6,016 bases of DNA. Source: an uncultured Clostridia bacterium (GTDB taxonomy: Bacteria > Bacillota > Clostridia > Oscillospirales > Oscillospiraceae). The notes below the pieces were generated by a model, which searched no databases, had not been told where the DNA came from, and saw only the letters and a list, made by a program, of their open reading frames with translations. Below are positions 5,133-6,016 of the stretch, in pieces. Every line of letters starts with the position of its first letter. Position 1 is the first letter of the stretch. The DNA lies in the NCBI GenBank assembly GCA_946060825.1, contig CAMGPO010000080.1, positions 1 to 6,016 on the forward strand, in the 5' to 3' direction. The translations under genes were made by a program, and so were the position numbers.

Positions 5133-6016
5133 CCCTTCTTCCCTCCTTCTTTGACGGCGCCGAAGCGCTTGGGAACGCCGACCTTATCCAGAAGAACGAC
5201 GCAGGCGTTCATGACAAGAATCGCATAGGAGACGCCCTCGGGATAGGATCCGAAATAGCGGATAAACACGGTAAGCAGGCCGCAGCCGACGGCAAAGAGC
5301 GCCTGGCCCCACTTGGTAACAGGGGAGGTGACATAGTCGGTGGCCATGAAGATGGCGCCGAGGAAGAGGCCGCCGGAGAACACCTGCCAGCCCATCCAGG
5401 TCAGCGGGTTGCCGCCCTTGGGGAAGAGCAGCGTCAGCACGGCGACGGTGCCGATGAAGCAGAGGGGAATCCGGGGGCTGATGACCCGGCGGACGATCAG
5501 GTAGAGGCCGCCGATCAGCAGAAGCAGGGCCGAGGTCTCGCCCATGCTGCCGCCGATGTTGCCCAGGAAGGCGTCCATCAGGGTTGCGCCCGGCAGCGCG
5601 CCGGTGTGGAGGGCGCTCAGGGGTGTGGCTGTGGAGACGGCGTCGAGGGCCGCCTGGGTGGACTGGAAGATCGGCGTCCGGGAGCCGGCGGCGGCCCAGT
5701 TCGTCATCATGGCAGGCCAGGACACCAGCATCAGCGCCCGGGCCGACAGGGCCGGGTTCATAAAGTTCTTGCCGATGCCGCCGAAGAGCTGCTTGACCAG
5801 GACGATGGCAAAGAAGTCGCCGATCAGGATGGTCCAGTAGGGCAGGCCCACAGGGCAGACCATGGCGATCAGCAGGCCGGTGACGGCGGCGGAGAGATCG
5901 TGAATGGTGCTGTCCAGCTTCATGAGCTTCCGATAGGCCCACTCGAAGAACACACAGCCCACCACGCTGACCACGGCCATCATCAGGGCGCGGAAGCCGA
6001 AGAACCAGCAGCCGCC
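5129..6016 (-). CDS. rnfD: Rnf complex FMN-binding membrane subunit RnfD (5' end outside window)
   Basis: The visible part is 295 residues. The frame stays open through 6016, and the residues before the first internal Met (CWFFGFRALMM) look like family sequence, so the gene is cut by the window edge and does not start at 5983. Roughly 40 N-terminal residues should be missing. The protein is a multi-helix membrane subunit homologous to NqrB. The FMN attachment site is in DAVSTATPL; its second Thr, encoded at 5626-5624, fits the ApbE pattern DxxSxAT. Other signatures are LFGGIGKNFMNPALSARALM and MATDYVTSPVT near the C-terminal membrane helices. The end, KEGGKKG, doubles as the purine-rich ribosome site for rnfG, and the stop overlaps the rnfG ATG. 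rnfC is expected immediately upstream, beyond the right edge. Confidence 0.95.
   Translation of the reverse strand, partial: GGCWFFGFRALMMAVVSVVGCVFFEWAYRKLMKLDSTIHDLSAAVTGLLIAMVCPVGLPYWTILIGDFFAIVLVKQLFGGIGKNFMNPALSARALMLVSWPAMMTNWAAAGSRTPIFQSTQAALDAVSTATPLSALHTGALPGATLMDAFLGNIGGSMGETSALLLLIGGLYLIVRRVISPRIPLCFIGTVAVLTLLFPKGGNPLTWMGWQVFSGGLFLGAIFMATDYVTSPVTKWGQALFAVGCGLLTVFIRYFGSYPEGVSYAILVMNACVVLLDKVGVPKRFGAVKEGGKKG

Noticed and set aside
4197..5228. 343-codon open frame on the + strand opposite rnfE, rnfG and rnfD
   Set aside because: Low-complexity Gly/Asp/His/Gln-rich translation with no family motif; it crosses three certain genes on the other strand.
5129..5983. RnfD as a complete gene starting at ATG 5983
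   Set aside because: The frame continues open to the window edge with typical RnfD sequence, and no ribosome site precedes 5983. It is a truncated longer gene.

Overview
The window is GC-rich chromosomal DNA that most resembles an anaerobic Firmicute, probably an Oscillospiraceae-type Clostridia. The reasons are the Rnf complex with a long, multi-cluster RnfB, very strong AGGAGG-type ribosome binding sites, and a DUF3786 protein of the kind common in anaerobes. The taxon is inferred from gene content and sequence style, not from a marker gene.

There are two convergent transcription units. The left unit (+ strand, about 77 to 2398) starts from a perfect TATAAT box. It encodes a membrane-anchored DUF2207-like protein (110-1786), followed 9 bp later by a DUF3786-family protein (1796-2398). 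Neither has a known biochemical role that can be read from the sequence. The right unit (- strand, entering from beyond 6016 and ending at 2434) carries rnfD (5' end cut by the window), rnfG, rnfE, rnfA and rnfB, in the order usual for clostridial rnfCDGEAB. rnfC should lie just beyond the right edge. One symmetric hairpin at 2389-2420 sits between the two units and can terminate both.

Together the Rnf subunits form a membrane electron-transfer machine that couples ferredoxin oxidation and NAD+ reduction to Na+ or H+ translocation. RnfB carries the soluble Fe-S wiring. RnfA and RnfE are paired membrane subunits with conserved cysteines for a shared [2Fe-2S] centre. RnfD and RnfG carry covalent FMN on threonines whose attachment motifs are both visible. 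Junctions inside the operon alternate between 4-bp ATGA overlaps (D-G, E-A) and a TAAGGAGG arrangement in which the stop codon is part of the next ribosome binding site (G-E, A-B).

Genes fill nearly the whole window. The only non-coding stretches are bases 1-109 and the short terminator region. I see no RNA gene, mobile element, CRISPR array or integration site. Most of the content is well-known biology. The least understood part is the DUF2207/DUF3786 pair.
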